A DNA stretch of 64,000 nt from SAR324 cluster bacterium (GTDB lineage Bacteria > SAR324 > NAC60-12). The position numbers and the translations under genes were made by a program. Location of the stretch: NCBI GenBank assembly GCA_028281495.1, contig JANQJU010000034.1, positions 1 through 64,000 on the forward strand, given 5' to 3'. Within the stretch, counting starts at the first letter, position 1; each line of letters starts with the position of its first letter. This document shows, in pieces, positions 1 through 7,290 of the stretch. The notes under the pieces were generated by a model. It was not told the origin of the DNA, did not search any database, and worked only from the letters and a program-made list of their open reading frames with translations.

Positions 1-2
1 TA

Positions 3-329
3 GATGGCAACACAAGAAGAAATGCAAGAGATCAGAAGTTTCACAAGCGTCCAGTGAAGGTCAGAGTAGCAGAATTCCAAGACGAAAATCATAGTGAAGT
101 ATTTCACGATATTTTTATTCAAGTGTTGAGGATCAATTCAAGTAACATTTACAAACGAACAAAACGGATCGACGCCGAGCAGTCGAATTATCGCTCAAAG
201 TTGTATAGGGCTGCCATACTAGCGATTCGTTTCAATCCGGCAGCCAAAGTGTTTTATGAACGGTTGGTTCAAAAAGGGAAGGGAAAGTTGGTGGCGCTGT
301 ATGCTGTTATATGTAAGTTAGTGGTATAG
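3..329 (+). pseudogene. IS110-family transposase C-terminal remnant
   Basis: The frame is open from the left edge of the window and closes at 329. Its last 45 or so residues (LYRAAILAIRFNP, then FYERLVQKGKGK and a CKL end) match the C-terminal helix region of IS110/IS116/IS902 transposases, where the pattern is LYMAALVAIRxNP...FYxRLxxxGKxxKxAL. The N-terminal RuvC-like DEDD domain is absent from the window, and the usual tail after the last helix is missing. A GTG at 54 is the only candidate start, with no ribosome-binding site. It lies 62 bp before the decayed end of the CRISPR array. I read it as a dead fragment. A longer copy could continue to the left of the window. Confidence 0.6.
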
Positions 330-391
330 AGTTTTGGTATTCTAAAACATCAAGAAATGTTTGATTCCAAACGATGTAATAGTGGACTTTC

Positions 392-1312
392 ATCATTTAA
401 TCTACAAATTTGTAGGCCATTCCGAGTCAGGCTTAAGAGTTGAAGTGAACTCAGAAGGCAATGGTCGTAATCCCTACAAACCTGTAGGCCATTCCGAGAA
501 TATTCAAAACAACAATTGCCACTTGGAGCGGTATTGTATGTCGTAATCCCTACAAATCTGTAGGCTATTCCGAGAATTGCGAATTTTTACGGCTGATGGA
601 CCTACTACCGTCGTAATCCCTACAAATCTGTAGGCCATTCCGAGTCTCTCGCCTTGGTTTGTGTTCTAGGAGCGCTTCTGCTCGTCGTAATCCCTACAAA
701 TCTGTAGGCCATTCCGAGTCGCTCCTGGGGAGACTTCAGCGAATGGAGATGACAACAATGGGTCGTAATCCCTACAAATCTGTAGGCCATTCCGAGATAT
801 AGAGTTAGCATAGCATGGCAGTTGCTTGCAATTGTGTCGTAATCCCTACAAATCTGTAGGCCATTCCGAGTCGCTGAAGTGAATGTATTTTTCCGGCGAA
901 CTGCTGAGTCGTAATCCCTACAAATCTGTAGGCCATTCCGAGTTCAGTTCATCGCAACCTACTGACGTTCCGCCATGGAAAGTCGTAATCCCTACAAATC
1001 TGTAGGCCATTCCGAGAAAAAAAAATACAGCAAGAAAAAATTTGTCAAAATTTTAGTCGTAATCCCTACAAATCTGTAGGCCATTCCGAGTTTTGTATTT
1101 AACTCAGACCGAGGCGAGGCAGCAAAAGTGTCGTAATCCCTACAAATCTGTAGGCCATTCCGAGCTTAAGTGGATTCCAAGGTAAAGCAAGAGATCATAT
1201 GGTCGTAATCCCTACAAATCTGTAGGCCATTCCGAGGATCCGGTTTTACCAGCGAAACATTTGAAGATGCGACAAAAGTCGTAATCCCTACAAATCTGTA
1301 GGCCATTCCGAG
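392..1312 (-). CRISPR. CRISPR array, 13 repeats and 12 spacers, no cas genes in the window
   Basis: A 35-bp repeat, beginning GTCGTAATCCC and ending GGCCATTCCGAG on the plus strand, starts at 392 (decayed), 464, 540, 610, 684, 762, 836, 908, 982, 1056, 1130, 1202 and 1278. Spacers are 35-43 nt and all differ. The repeat core CCTACA-AATC-TGTAGG is a 6-bp stem with a 4-nt loop. The repeat at 392 has lost its 5' third, and those at 464 and 540 carry single changes, so this is the old end. The new end and leader are therefore on the right, and transcription should run on the minus strand. Read that way, the repeat ends in GGGATTACGAC, comparable to the GGGATTGAAAC ends of many type I and III repeats. 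The variable, long spacers suit type III, but the type cannot be fixed without cas genes. Confidence 0.95.
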
Positions 1313-1585
1313 AGCACCCCTTGCAAGTCACTGATTATACAAGTGAAAAACAATTTTTTGTGGAACGTTTTTATGACAACAGCGTGAAACTTCAAAAAAG
1401 TCACTTCTTTTATTAAAAATGATAGTAAAAAATTAAATTTACCTAATAAAATCATTATACTGGGAGATAAAACTAATTTTCGCCTTTAGTATGACTCAAA
1501 TAAAACAGTTAACTTATTGATAAATCATAAAAAAGTTAAAATATACACTAAAAAAGATAGAGGTTGCACAGGAAATTTTGAAAAA
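1313..1585 (-). promoter_or_regulatory. AT-rich CRISPR leader
   Basis: This gene-free stretch lies between the freshest repeat and the end of the APH-type gene. It is strikingly AT-rich compared with its surroundings. On the minus strand, reading towards the array, a perfect TATAAT occurs at 1334-1339 and another at 1454-1459, both inside the shared octamer GTATAATN. Neither has a convincing -35 hexamer at 16-18 bp. Its place next to the conserved end of the array and its base composition fit a leader carrying the pre-crRNA promoter. That is an inference from position. Confidence 0.6.
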
Positions 1586-2458
1586 TCAAATAAAAGATGA
1601 AACATAGCGCTCGATCCGTGCCACACATTCTCGTTTGAAACGGTCGGATCGAGTGGAGGATAAAAACTCCACTTGGCTGGTCAGATCCATCAATTGTGCA
1701 CGGTGCTGCCAATCGTCGGGAAGGTCTACGCCTCCTGACTTCATTCCCGCAGGGATGGAGTCATACTGGGACGGGTCTGCATGACGCAGCAAGTTGCCGA
1801 TATCCAAATAAGGGCTACCCGAATGAAAGTATTCCCAATCCAATACGCCACTCACCTCATTTTCGTGGATGAGAATGTTGGTTGGATTGAAATCCCCGTG
1901 GACCAGACATCGATCTTCATTCATGGCTTCGAACCGCTCTTGTTCTTGTTTTAGAATCCTTTTCAACGCTTCCACAATTTTGGGTTCCAACCAATTTTGC
2001 ACGACTGTCTGTTCGAGTTGTTCTTGGAGGAATCCACGAGCGTCGCCAAAGGGGAACGGAGTCACAATTCCACTTTCATTGACAAATCCCGGAGCTTCAA
2101 ACGTGACGGATCTGAGTTTGGCTAAAACCATTGCCGCTTTTTCCAGGTGTTCGGGAGTCTGTTCCAGCGTTTGCCCTGGCAAATACGTGAAAATCGACCA
2201 ATCGCTGCCTCTCCCAATTTCATGCGGGACCGGAATGATATTACGAACCAATTCCATCGCATAGTTTTCCCGCTTCGCATCCCCACGGCTATACAGACGA
2301 AGGACGCAAACCGAATCGTCGCTCAAACGCAACTTGTAATTGGTGTTGCTTTTTCCCATCGGAAAACGGGCAGCTTCCCGGACGGTTCGTCCATTGAGGA
2401 ACTCTCGAATCAAATCGGGCTGGAAGGGGCGATAAGGATTTCTTCGGTCAGTCGTCAT
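1586..2458 (-). CDS. Aminoglycoside/choline-kinase-like phosphotransferase (APH family)
   Basis: This 290-residue protein has the APH fold. The catalytic loop HGDFNPTN (H187, D189, N194) is followed by a metal-binding D207 in LDWEY, then the usual SPYLDIGNLLR region. It probably transfers phosphate from ATP to a small-molecule hydroxyl in the cytoplasm. The substrate could be an aminoglycoside, choline, homoserine or another metabolite, because this family is broad. No clear Shine-Dalgarno precedes the ATG at 2458. It is divergent from the genes to its right and ends beside the CRISPR leader. The ANT(6)-type gene nearby on the other strand makes a resistance role thinkable, but neither gene proves it. 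Confidence 0.85.
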   Translation of the reverse strand: MTTDRRNPYRPFQPDLIREFLNGRTVREAARFPMGKSNTNYKLRLSDDSVCVLRLYSRGDAKRENYAMELVRNIIPVPHEIGRGSDWSIFTYLPGQTLEQTPEHLEKAAMVLAKLRSVTFEAPGFVNESGIVTPFPFGDARGFLQEQLEQTVVQNWLEPKIVEALKRILKQEQERFEAMNEDRCLVHGDFNPTNILIHENEVSGVLDWEYFHSGSPYLDIGNLLRHADPSQYDSIPAGMKSGGVDLPDDWQHRAQLMDLTSQVEFLSSTRSDRFKRECVARIERYVSSFI

Positions 2459-2589
2459 TTGATTTAAAATAAAATCAATGGAATTGAGGCCTGTTCCGAT
2501 TCAAATCTCGTTGGCACAACGGGTGCAGAAAAGGAAACTGAGTGAAACGAAAATGTCGTTGATTATCAACCAAAAAAACATTTCAAAGT

Positions 2590-2772
2590 TTGATTAAAGA
2601 AGAGATTATCAGGAAGATTAAAATCGTGATTGAAGGGCATCGTACAGGTACCGAGCACAAGATGCCGTCGGATGAACCATTGCCGGATGTTCACATCCAA
2701 ATGTTTTCCGATTGGATTGACCCAGGGATGCCGCAATTCCATCCTAAAAAAGCTCTGATATCAGAGCAATGA
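2590..2772 (+). CDS. Short ORF, possible fragment, function unknown
   Basis: A 60-codon frame starting with TTG. The stretch MPSDEPLPDVHIQMFSDWI with GMP behind it looks like real protein and recalls the MP...LSDxxIxxFxxWIxxGMP segment found near haem-binding domains of secreted cytochrome-like proteins. No CxxCH motif is present, so it is at most a piece of such a domain. There is no good ribosome-binding site. It sits 38 bp upstream of the ANT(6)-type gene. A gene remnant is as likely as a functional small gene. Confidence 0.3.
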   Translation: MIKEEIIRKIKIVIEGHRTGTEHKMPSDEPLPDVHIQMFSDWIDPGMPQFHPKKALISEQ

Positions 2773-2810
2773 CAACCCTTTGAAAAACAGGCAATTCGAC
2801 TAAAAGAATC

Positions 2811-3680
2811 ATGCAAGGCACACGAAATATTCTCGATCAATTTTCAATCTGGGCTGCTAAAACCCCATCGATTCGGGCGGCCATTCTCACGAGTTCGCGG
2901 GTTGTTCCAGAATCCGTGGTTGATCCGTTATCCGACTATGACATTGAGCTGTATGTCAGCGATCTCAAACCGTTCCAGATGAATGACGATTGGCTTCAAG
3001 CTTTTGGCTCCATTATGGCGCGATGGCCTTTGACGCCAAGCTCCACCTTACACAAGGAATGGATCACTCGGTTGGTGTTGTTTTCGGATGGAGTCCGAAT
3101 CGATTTTCAGATCACCGACCAAACCTCGATTGCTAACGATACCTACGACGATGGCTATCGAGTACTCGTCGATAAAGACGGATTGACAAAACATTTGCCA
3201 CCCCCCTCCTATTCCGGCCTTTCCGTGAAGAAGCCCTCCCAGCTAGATTATGAAACCTGTGTGAATGATTTTTGGTGGGATTCCACTTATGTGGCAAAAT
3301 ACTTGTGGCGGGACGAACTTTATATTGCCAAAAACATGTTGGACAACATCATACGTTTTGAGTACCTGCAAAAAATGATCGAGTGGTATATTGGGGTGGA
3401 ACAAAACTGGTCGGTCAACACAGGGTGGTGTGGAAGACGGTTCAAGCGTTATCTGGAGCCAACCCTTTGGAATGAATTGGAATCCACGTATGCCGGTCCA
3501 AACATCGCGGACAATTGGAACGCATTTTTCTGTACTGTCGATTTGTTTCGAAAACTCGCAAAAAACGTAGGTGCCGCATTAAATTACCCCTACCCAGATT
3601 CAACGGATCGGGATATCACAGGCTACAATCGTCAGATCCAAAGTTTACCAAGGCCGGAACAAAAGGATCGGAACCTCTAA
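2811..3680 (+). CDS. Aminoglycoside 6-adenylyltransferase-like nucleotidyltransferase (ANT(6)/AadK family)
   Basis: The 289-residue length and layout match AadK/ANT(6) enzymes. An N-terminal nucleotidyltransferase core carries DPLSDYDIELYV, with the acidic SDxDI metal site, and a helical C-terminal half follows with WWDSTYVAKYLWRDEL and NTGWCGRRFKRYL. Known members transfer AMP from ATP to the 6-hydroxyl of streptomycin in the cytoplasm. Chromosomal relatives often have untested substrates. The start ATG at 2811 has only a weak AAAAGAA upstream. A palindrome and the repeat block before the MarR gene follow it. Confidence 0.85.
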   Translation: MQGTRNILDQFSIWAAKTPSIRAAILTSSRVVPESVVDPLSDYDIELYVSDLKPFQMNDDWLQAFGSIMARWPLTPSSTLHKEWITRLVLFSDGVRIDFQITDQTSIANDTYDDGYRVLVDKDGLTKHLPPPSYSGLSVKKPSQLDYETCVNDFWWDSTYVAKYLWRDELYIAKNMLDNIIRFEYLQKMIEWYIGVEQNWSVNTGWCGRRFKRYLEPTLWNELESTYAGPNIADNWNAFFCTVDLFRKLAKNVGAALNYPYPDSTDRDITGYNRQIQSLPRPEQKDRNL

Positions 3681-3742
3681 ACCGATTCTTACTAATCACT
3701 TTTGAATTTTCTGGGTGGATTCATGTGATCATTTTAGGTTTG

Positions 3743-3758
3743 TGTTGCATATACAACA
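3743..3758. promoter_or_regulatory. Palindrome, probable MarR operator 1
   Basis: TGTTGCATATACAACA has perfect TGTTG/CAACA half-sites around a CATATA centre. A near-identical site lies at 4413-4428, in front of the next gene. Operators of MarR proteins are typically 15-20 bp palindromes of this shape, and a MarR gene lies between the two sites. The site is 178 bp before the MarR start, so any promoter it controls should lie near 3740-3780. Confidence 0.5.
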
Positions 3759-3830
3759 TAGATCTACTAATCTGTTTCAAGATGTCTTCCCGTATCAATA
3801 GGCGCTCTATTTTGTACCTTATTTCAACTT

Positions 3831-3935
3831 CTCAACGCCGTCTTTTGATTGCTTGACGCTGTTTTTTTCCTGCTTGACGCCGTCTTTTGATTGCTTGACA
3901 CCGTCTTTTGATTACTTAACGCAGTCTAAGGAGCC
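3831..3935 (+). repeat. Five 21-bp direct repeats abutting the MarR start codon
   Basis: Units start at 3831, 3852, 3873, 3894 and 3915. The consensus opens CTTGACGCCGTC and closes TTTTGATTG. The first unit reads CTCAACG and the fifth CTTAACG and is more diverged. The fifth unit contains the MarR gene's ribosome-binding site (AAGGAG) and ends exactly one base before the ATG at 3936. Three units carry TTGAC(A/G), which resembles a -35 hexamer. A period of 21 bp is two helical turns, so all copies face the same side of the DNA. Possible roles are protein-binding iterons, a phase-variable spacer, or a neutral minisatellite. Confidence 0.8.
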
Positions 3936-4394
3936 ATGATGTCTGAGTCGGATGAAACCAATCCATCCAATGAATTTGCTTTGGAGCACAGTCCGCAATG
4001 GTGCATCAGTGCCAACCTGAGGATTATGACGCGATGGGTGGATACCATCTATCGCAAGCATCTCAAGGCATTTGGGATCACAGAAAGTCAGCTCCACATC
4101 TTGATGGTCATTGAGCAATATGCCCCTTTGCCTCAAAGCCAAATCGGGAGAATTTTGCAACTGGAACGTTCGACCGTGAGCCGTGATTTGCAGCGTTTGC
4201 TTTCCCGGAATTTGGTCCACAAGACGCATCAGGGAAGGCGTTCTTTGTTGGTGTTGTCGCCCTTTGGTGTGGATTTCGTTCAAGATCTGAAACCCCATTG
4301 GGATCAGGCCATGACCGAAGTCAAAGCTCTTTTAGGTTCCCAAGGTTATGCCGCTTTTGTCGACATGATGAAGGCTGTGCATCAACGTCGGTAA
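3936..4394 (+). CDS. MarR-family transcriptional regulator
   Basis: A 152-residue winged helix-turn-helix protein. It shows the MarR pattern of LRIMTRWVDTIYRKHLKAFGITESQLH, a recognition-helix region QSQIGRILQLERSTVSRDLQRLL, and a basic wing HQGRRSLLVLSPFG. MarR proteins bind palindromic operators as dimers and usually repress themselves and a neighbour until a small ligand binds. The start at 3936 has AAGGAG four bases upstream; a second ATG follows at once. The gene lies between two matching palindromes and is followed 50 bp later by a membrane-protein gene, its most likely target. Confidence 0.85.
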   Translation: MMSESDETNPSNEFALEHSPQWCISANLRIMTRWVDTIYRKHLKAFGITESQLHILMVIEQYAPLPQSQIGRILQLERSTVSRDLQRLLSRNLVHKTHQGRRSLLVLSPFGVDFVQDLKPHWDQAMTEVKALLGSQGYAAFVDMMKAVHQRR

Positions 4395-4412
4395 AAAATT
4401 TTTTAACTATTT

Positions 4413-4428
4413 TGATGTATATACAACA
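4413..4428. promoter_or_regulatory. Palindrome, probable MarR operator 2
   Basis: TGATGTATATACAACA differs from the upstream site at 3743-3758 in only two positions and keeps the perfect TGTATATACA core. It lies in the 50-bp gap between the MarR gene and the membrane-protein gene, 17 bp before the latter's start. That is a good position for repressing a promoter in this gap. Confidence 0.5.
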
Positions 4429-4444
4429 AAACTAAGGAGGTTTT

Positions 4445-4846
4445 ATGACACGCACTCGCTGGAGTTTATTGTATCCCATCACAGTTTTGCTGAGCAGTGG
4501 TTTGTTGCTAATCATCGTCCCCCAATGGGTTCCGACGCTACTACTTTCCACCGCTGAATACGGAACCGTGTTTCCCCGCATGCTCGGCATCATGTTTATT
4601 GGTTTGGGAAGTTTGGTATCGTTGGTGGTGTGGTATCAGGTGGAAGTCATCTACTTCAAAACCGTATGGATCCGATTGTTTTTTTGGATGGGATTTGCCG
4701 GAATGTATGTTTCCACCGAAGACCGAATGTTTTTAACCCTATTGGGGATTTTGAGTGGAGGTATTGTGCTCACGCTGTGGACGGCATGGCAAGATCGTAT
4801 GAATCCAATTTATACCGCTTCGAGATACACCAGTTCCCATCCGTGA
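4445..4846 (+). CDS. Small four-helix inner-membrane protein, probable MarR target
   Basis: This 133-residue protein has four hydrophobic segments (about residues 8-30, 43-66, 73-88 and 95-115) and short charged loops. It has no catalytic motif I recognise. The start is secure: AAGGAGG sits five bases before the ATG. It follows the MarR gene and its operator-like palindrome, so its expression is probably under that regulator. Its last 37 bp overlap the end of the convergent nuclease gene. The family is unknown; it resembles the small DUF-type membrane proteins often controlled by MarR regulators. Confidence 0.7.
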   Translation: MTRTRWSLLYPITVLLSSGLLLIIVPQWVPTLLLSTAEYGTVFPRMLGIMFIGLGSLVSLVVWYQVEVIYFKTVWIRLFFWMGFAGMYVSTEDRMFLTLLGILSGGIVLTLWTAWQDRMNPIYTASRYTSSHP

Positions 4847-6582
4847 AATATCAGAATCAAAGAAATGAGATCCGGGGTTCTGTTTGATTCATAAAATTCC
4901 TGGAGATGGGAATCTTGTTGATATTGTTTGAGTTGGGAGTGAGCTTCGGCTTTCAGTTGGAGGAGTTTGTCGTTGAAGGCTTCCCCTGTCATCTTTCGGG
5001 GAATGTATTTCAATTCAATCAGATACCCGTATTTCAAATTGGGGTATTTGGTATGAAACGGAGCCAGGTACAGATCGGCATAACCTTTACTGCATTCGTA
5101 TTCCGAATACGTGAGAAAGACGTCGGTCAAATTGAGATAGGCTAACAGAAATCCTTGGACCACTCGTTCTGCAGAAAAATAGTCCCGAATGGAGGTCTGT
5201 TTGTGGATTTCTTGACTGAGCATCGTAAAAAACGCCTTCCAATTTCCATCATAAGCCATATCTTCAACCAGGTTGCCGATTTTTCGGGGATCGATTCTAA
5301 AGTGTCCAACCTCTCTCAAACCATCACGCAGATATCCGTACATCAACTTGGATACCACTTGATTGGGAATTCTTAGCGTGGTTCGTCCTCGATCTGCTTC
5401 GCCAAAGGTCAATAGCCCAAAATAATATAAAAGTGATTGGAAATTGTCGCTGTCTTGGATTTGATCTATAGGGAAGCTGGTTCGCACGGTTCCCATGGAT
5501 TTCCCCGTTTCGATGACTTCTTTTAATAAGCTGAAATTCCCGTTAAGGCGAGCATCGGAGGTGTGCTGAGAATCGACCAATAAAAGGTGGCGGAGTTTTT
5601 GGTAACCGATCCGAATGTTGTGATCGATCAATTCCTGGGGAATCCGCTGTTCATCCATCATGGAAAGCAGGAAGTGAAGCACCATATCCGTATTATACAT
5701 GTCCTGCCGAGCCTGATCTGAAAACCGATAATGGTTGTACCAATCTCTCATGGTTGCAAGTAGCATTGCCGGATCGAGTTCTATTTGCGTTTCTTGCAGA
5801 TAATAATCGAGTAGAGCCTGCACTTCCTCTTCGGTAAAACCAAATAGCTCGTTGAAGCTTGGCGATAGGCTGATATTGCGAATGTTATTCGCTCCGCTGG
5901 TGAGGTCGTCCAATGTCACCGGAGAGACACCCGTCATGAACAAGCGGATCCTCCCTTCTCCCAATACATTTGTCCCCCCTTTAAAGAACTTGAAAAAGTC
6001 CCGATAGAAACCGCTGCCTCGTGTGATTTCTTTGTAACTGACTGTCCCATGAGCACTCAGGTCCGTGTTGGTGAAATTGTCATACTCATCCACGAGTAGG
6101 TAGATTTTCAGTCCGTTTTTCAACCCTTCTTCCAGAATCAGATTCAGTTGCTCAAGACCGGAATCCAGACGATGAAACTCTTCCAAAAAAGAGTCATCAT
6201 CAAAATAGGTTTTGTACTTACGGACAAACATCCGAGTGATCATCGAAATGTAGGAATGAAACGATTTTTGAACTTGTTGGAGTTCAGACTCGATCCGGGA
6301 AAAATCGAATTTCATGATCAGATACGTGTTCCGTTCTTCTGTCGGGTTTTTTCCAATTTCGAGGTTTCCGAACCATTCCTCAAACATACCTTTCCAGGCG
6401 ATGTCGTAGTAGGCTTCCATGATGGAAACCCACAACGATTTCCCCATCCTTCGAGGACGAATCAGCATGAGGTAGTCGCCGCTTTCTTCCATCAAAGAAA
6501 GAAAACGAGTTTTGTCCACATACATCTGATTGCGTTTCCGAATGTCTGCAAAATTGGCTTGTCCGTAAGGTATTTTTCGCAA
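4810..6582 (-). CDS. AAA-ATPase-like / PD-(D/E)XK nuclease family protein
   Basis: This 590-residue protein has the two-part build of the PF09820/PF08011 family. The N-terminal ATPase opens IPYGQANFADIRKRNQMYVDKT and carries the variant P-loop RPRRMGKS (42-49), with a Walker B-like LLVDEYDN near residue 165. A C-terminal PD-(D/E)XK-like domain has GYADLYL and YGYLIELKY as its D and ExK elements. The family is widespread in Bacteroidetes and many environmental bacteria, usually in many copies and without an assigned role. Mobile-element and defence links have been suggested. The start is TTG at 6582, with AAGGA seven bases upstream, directly after the stop of the 2H gene, so the two are co-transcribed. 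Confidence 0.85.
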   Translation of the reverse strand: MRKIPYGQANFADIRKRNQMYVDKTRFLSLMEESGDYLMLIRPRRMGKSLWVSIMEAYYDIAWKGMFEEWFGNLEIGKNPTEERNTYLIMKFDFSRIESELQQVQKSFHSYISMITRMFVRKYKTYFDDDSFLEEFHRLDSGLEQLNLILEEGLKNGLKIYLLVDEYDNFTNTDLSAHGTVSYKEITRGSGFYRDFFKFFKGGTNVLGEGRIRLFMTGVSPVTLDDLTSGANNIRNISLSPSFNELFGFTEEEVQALLDYYLQETQIELDPAMLLATMRDWYNHYRFSDQARQDMYNTDMVLHFLLSMMDEQRIPQELIDHNIRIGYQKLRHLLLVDSQHTSDARLNGNFSLLKEVIETGKSMGTVRTSFPIDQIQDSDNFQSLLYYFGLLTFGEADRGRTTLRIPNQVVSKLMYGYLRDGLREVGHFRIDPRKIGNLVEDMAYDGNWKAFFTMLSQEIHKQTSIRDYFSAERVVQGFLLAYLNLTDVFLTYSEYECSKGYADLYLAPFHTKYPNLKYGYLIELKYIPRKMTGEAFNDKLLQLKAEAHSQLKQYQQDSHLQEFYESNRTPDLISLILIFHGWELVYLEAV

Positions 6583-6595
6583 GAAGATCCTTGGA

Positions 6596-7174
6596 TTACG
6601 TTTCGATGAGTTCAGCGAAGCAAGAATTCCAGCCTTTTTTCACACCGTGGGGACCTTCATGAAAATCTTTGACGGTGAAACCCAAGGTGATGTGGCCATA
6701 CCAATGGTGAGGATCAAAATGGCTGGGTTCCCCGCCTTGCATGACGTAGCGATGGTAGATTGCTGTTCGGATTTTCAGCAAGTCAGGGGATTCCAGGACA
6801 ATGTAATAGGTTTGCTCCATTTTATCTTCCACCATGACCTGAGAACGTCCCAAGCAGGTGACTGAAAATTCAGCGGTTTGAATATCCATGGCCTTAGCCA
6901 AGGCATCGATCGCTTCCATCTGGATCCCTTTTTGAAGGATCTTGGAATATTCGGGTGGGGTGATCACCGTGATGTGAGCTTCGCCTCGATTTTGAAGTTT
7001 TTGCCCCAGAAATTTTTCCAGATCTGCTGTCAGTTTTTTGGCCGGTTCATAGGGAATGTTTTCCATCAGCCAATTGTCGAAATCACCAGGTCCCGAATGG
7101 GGCAAAAATGGCATGGTCGCCGTGTTGTGGATGCTTTTGTCTAGAGTGAATTGAAGGGTGCGGTCCATTCTCAT
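6596..7174 (-). CDS. 2H phosphoesterase-superfamily protein
   Basis: With the ATG at 7174 the protein is 192 residues. Two HxT motifs, HIT at 67-69 (AHITVITP) and HIT at 161-163 (GHITLGF), are spaced as in the 2H phosphoesterase fold used by RNA 2',3'-cyclic phosphodiesterases and relatives. The spacing and the GHITLGF end most resemble the Swiss-Army-knife RNA-repair type of 2H domain. It should act in the cytoplasm on cyclic phosphate ends of RNA or nucleotides. The frame stays open upstream through the 15-bp repeats to a TTG at 7243, which would add a repetitive leader. I prefer 7174 or the ATG at 7168, although neither has a strong ribosome-binding site. The ATPase/nuclease gene follows after 13 bp. 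Confidence 0.6.
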   Translation of the reverse strand: MRMDRTLQFTLDKSIHNTATMPFLPHSGPGDFDNWLMENIPYEPAKKLTADLEKFLGQKLQNRGEAHITVITPPEYSKILQKGIQMEAIDALAKAMDIQTAEFSVTCLGRSQVMVEDKMEQTYYIVLESPDLLKIRTAIYHRYVMQGGEPSHFDPHHWYGHITLGFTVKDFHEGPHGVKKGWNSCFAELIET

Positions 7175-7185
7175 CAAATTTTTAC

Positions 7186-7290
7186 AGTTTCCAAGCAATC
7201 CGTGTCCAAACAATCCGTGTTCAAGCGACTCGTTTCCAAGCAATCTGTTTCCAAGCGATTCGTTTCCAAGCGATTCGTTTCCAAGGAGTC
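7186..7290 (-). repeat. Seven tandem 15-bp repeats
   Basis: Units begin at 7186, 7201, 7216, 7231, 7246, 7261 and 7276. The plus-strand consensus is CGTTTCCAAGCGATT, with up to four changes per unit. The block fills the space between the end of the phosphatase gene (its stop is at 7289-7291) and the 2H gene. Because the unit is five codons, the minus strand stays open and could encode repeats such as ESLGN in frame with the 2H gene. This could be a minisatellite that varies spacing or adds a variable N-terminus. Confidence 0.85.

Noticed and set aside
620..811. Open frame on the minus strand across CRISPR repeats
   Set aside because: It is built from repeat and spacer sequence (repeated MAYRFVGI), with no ribosome-binding site; it is an artefact of the array.
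2590..2772. Small c-type cytochrome
   Set aside because: The segment looks like the end of such proteins but has no CxxCH haem motif.
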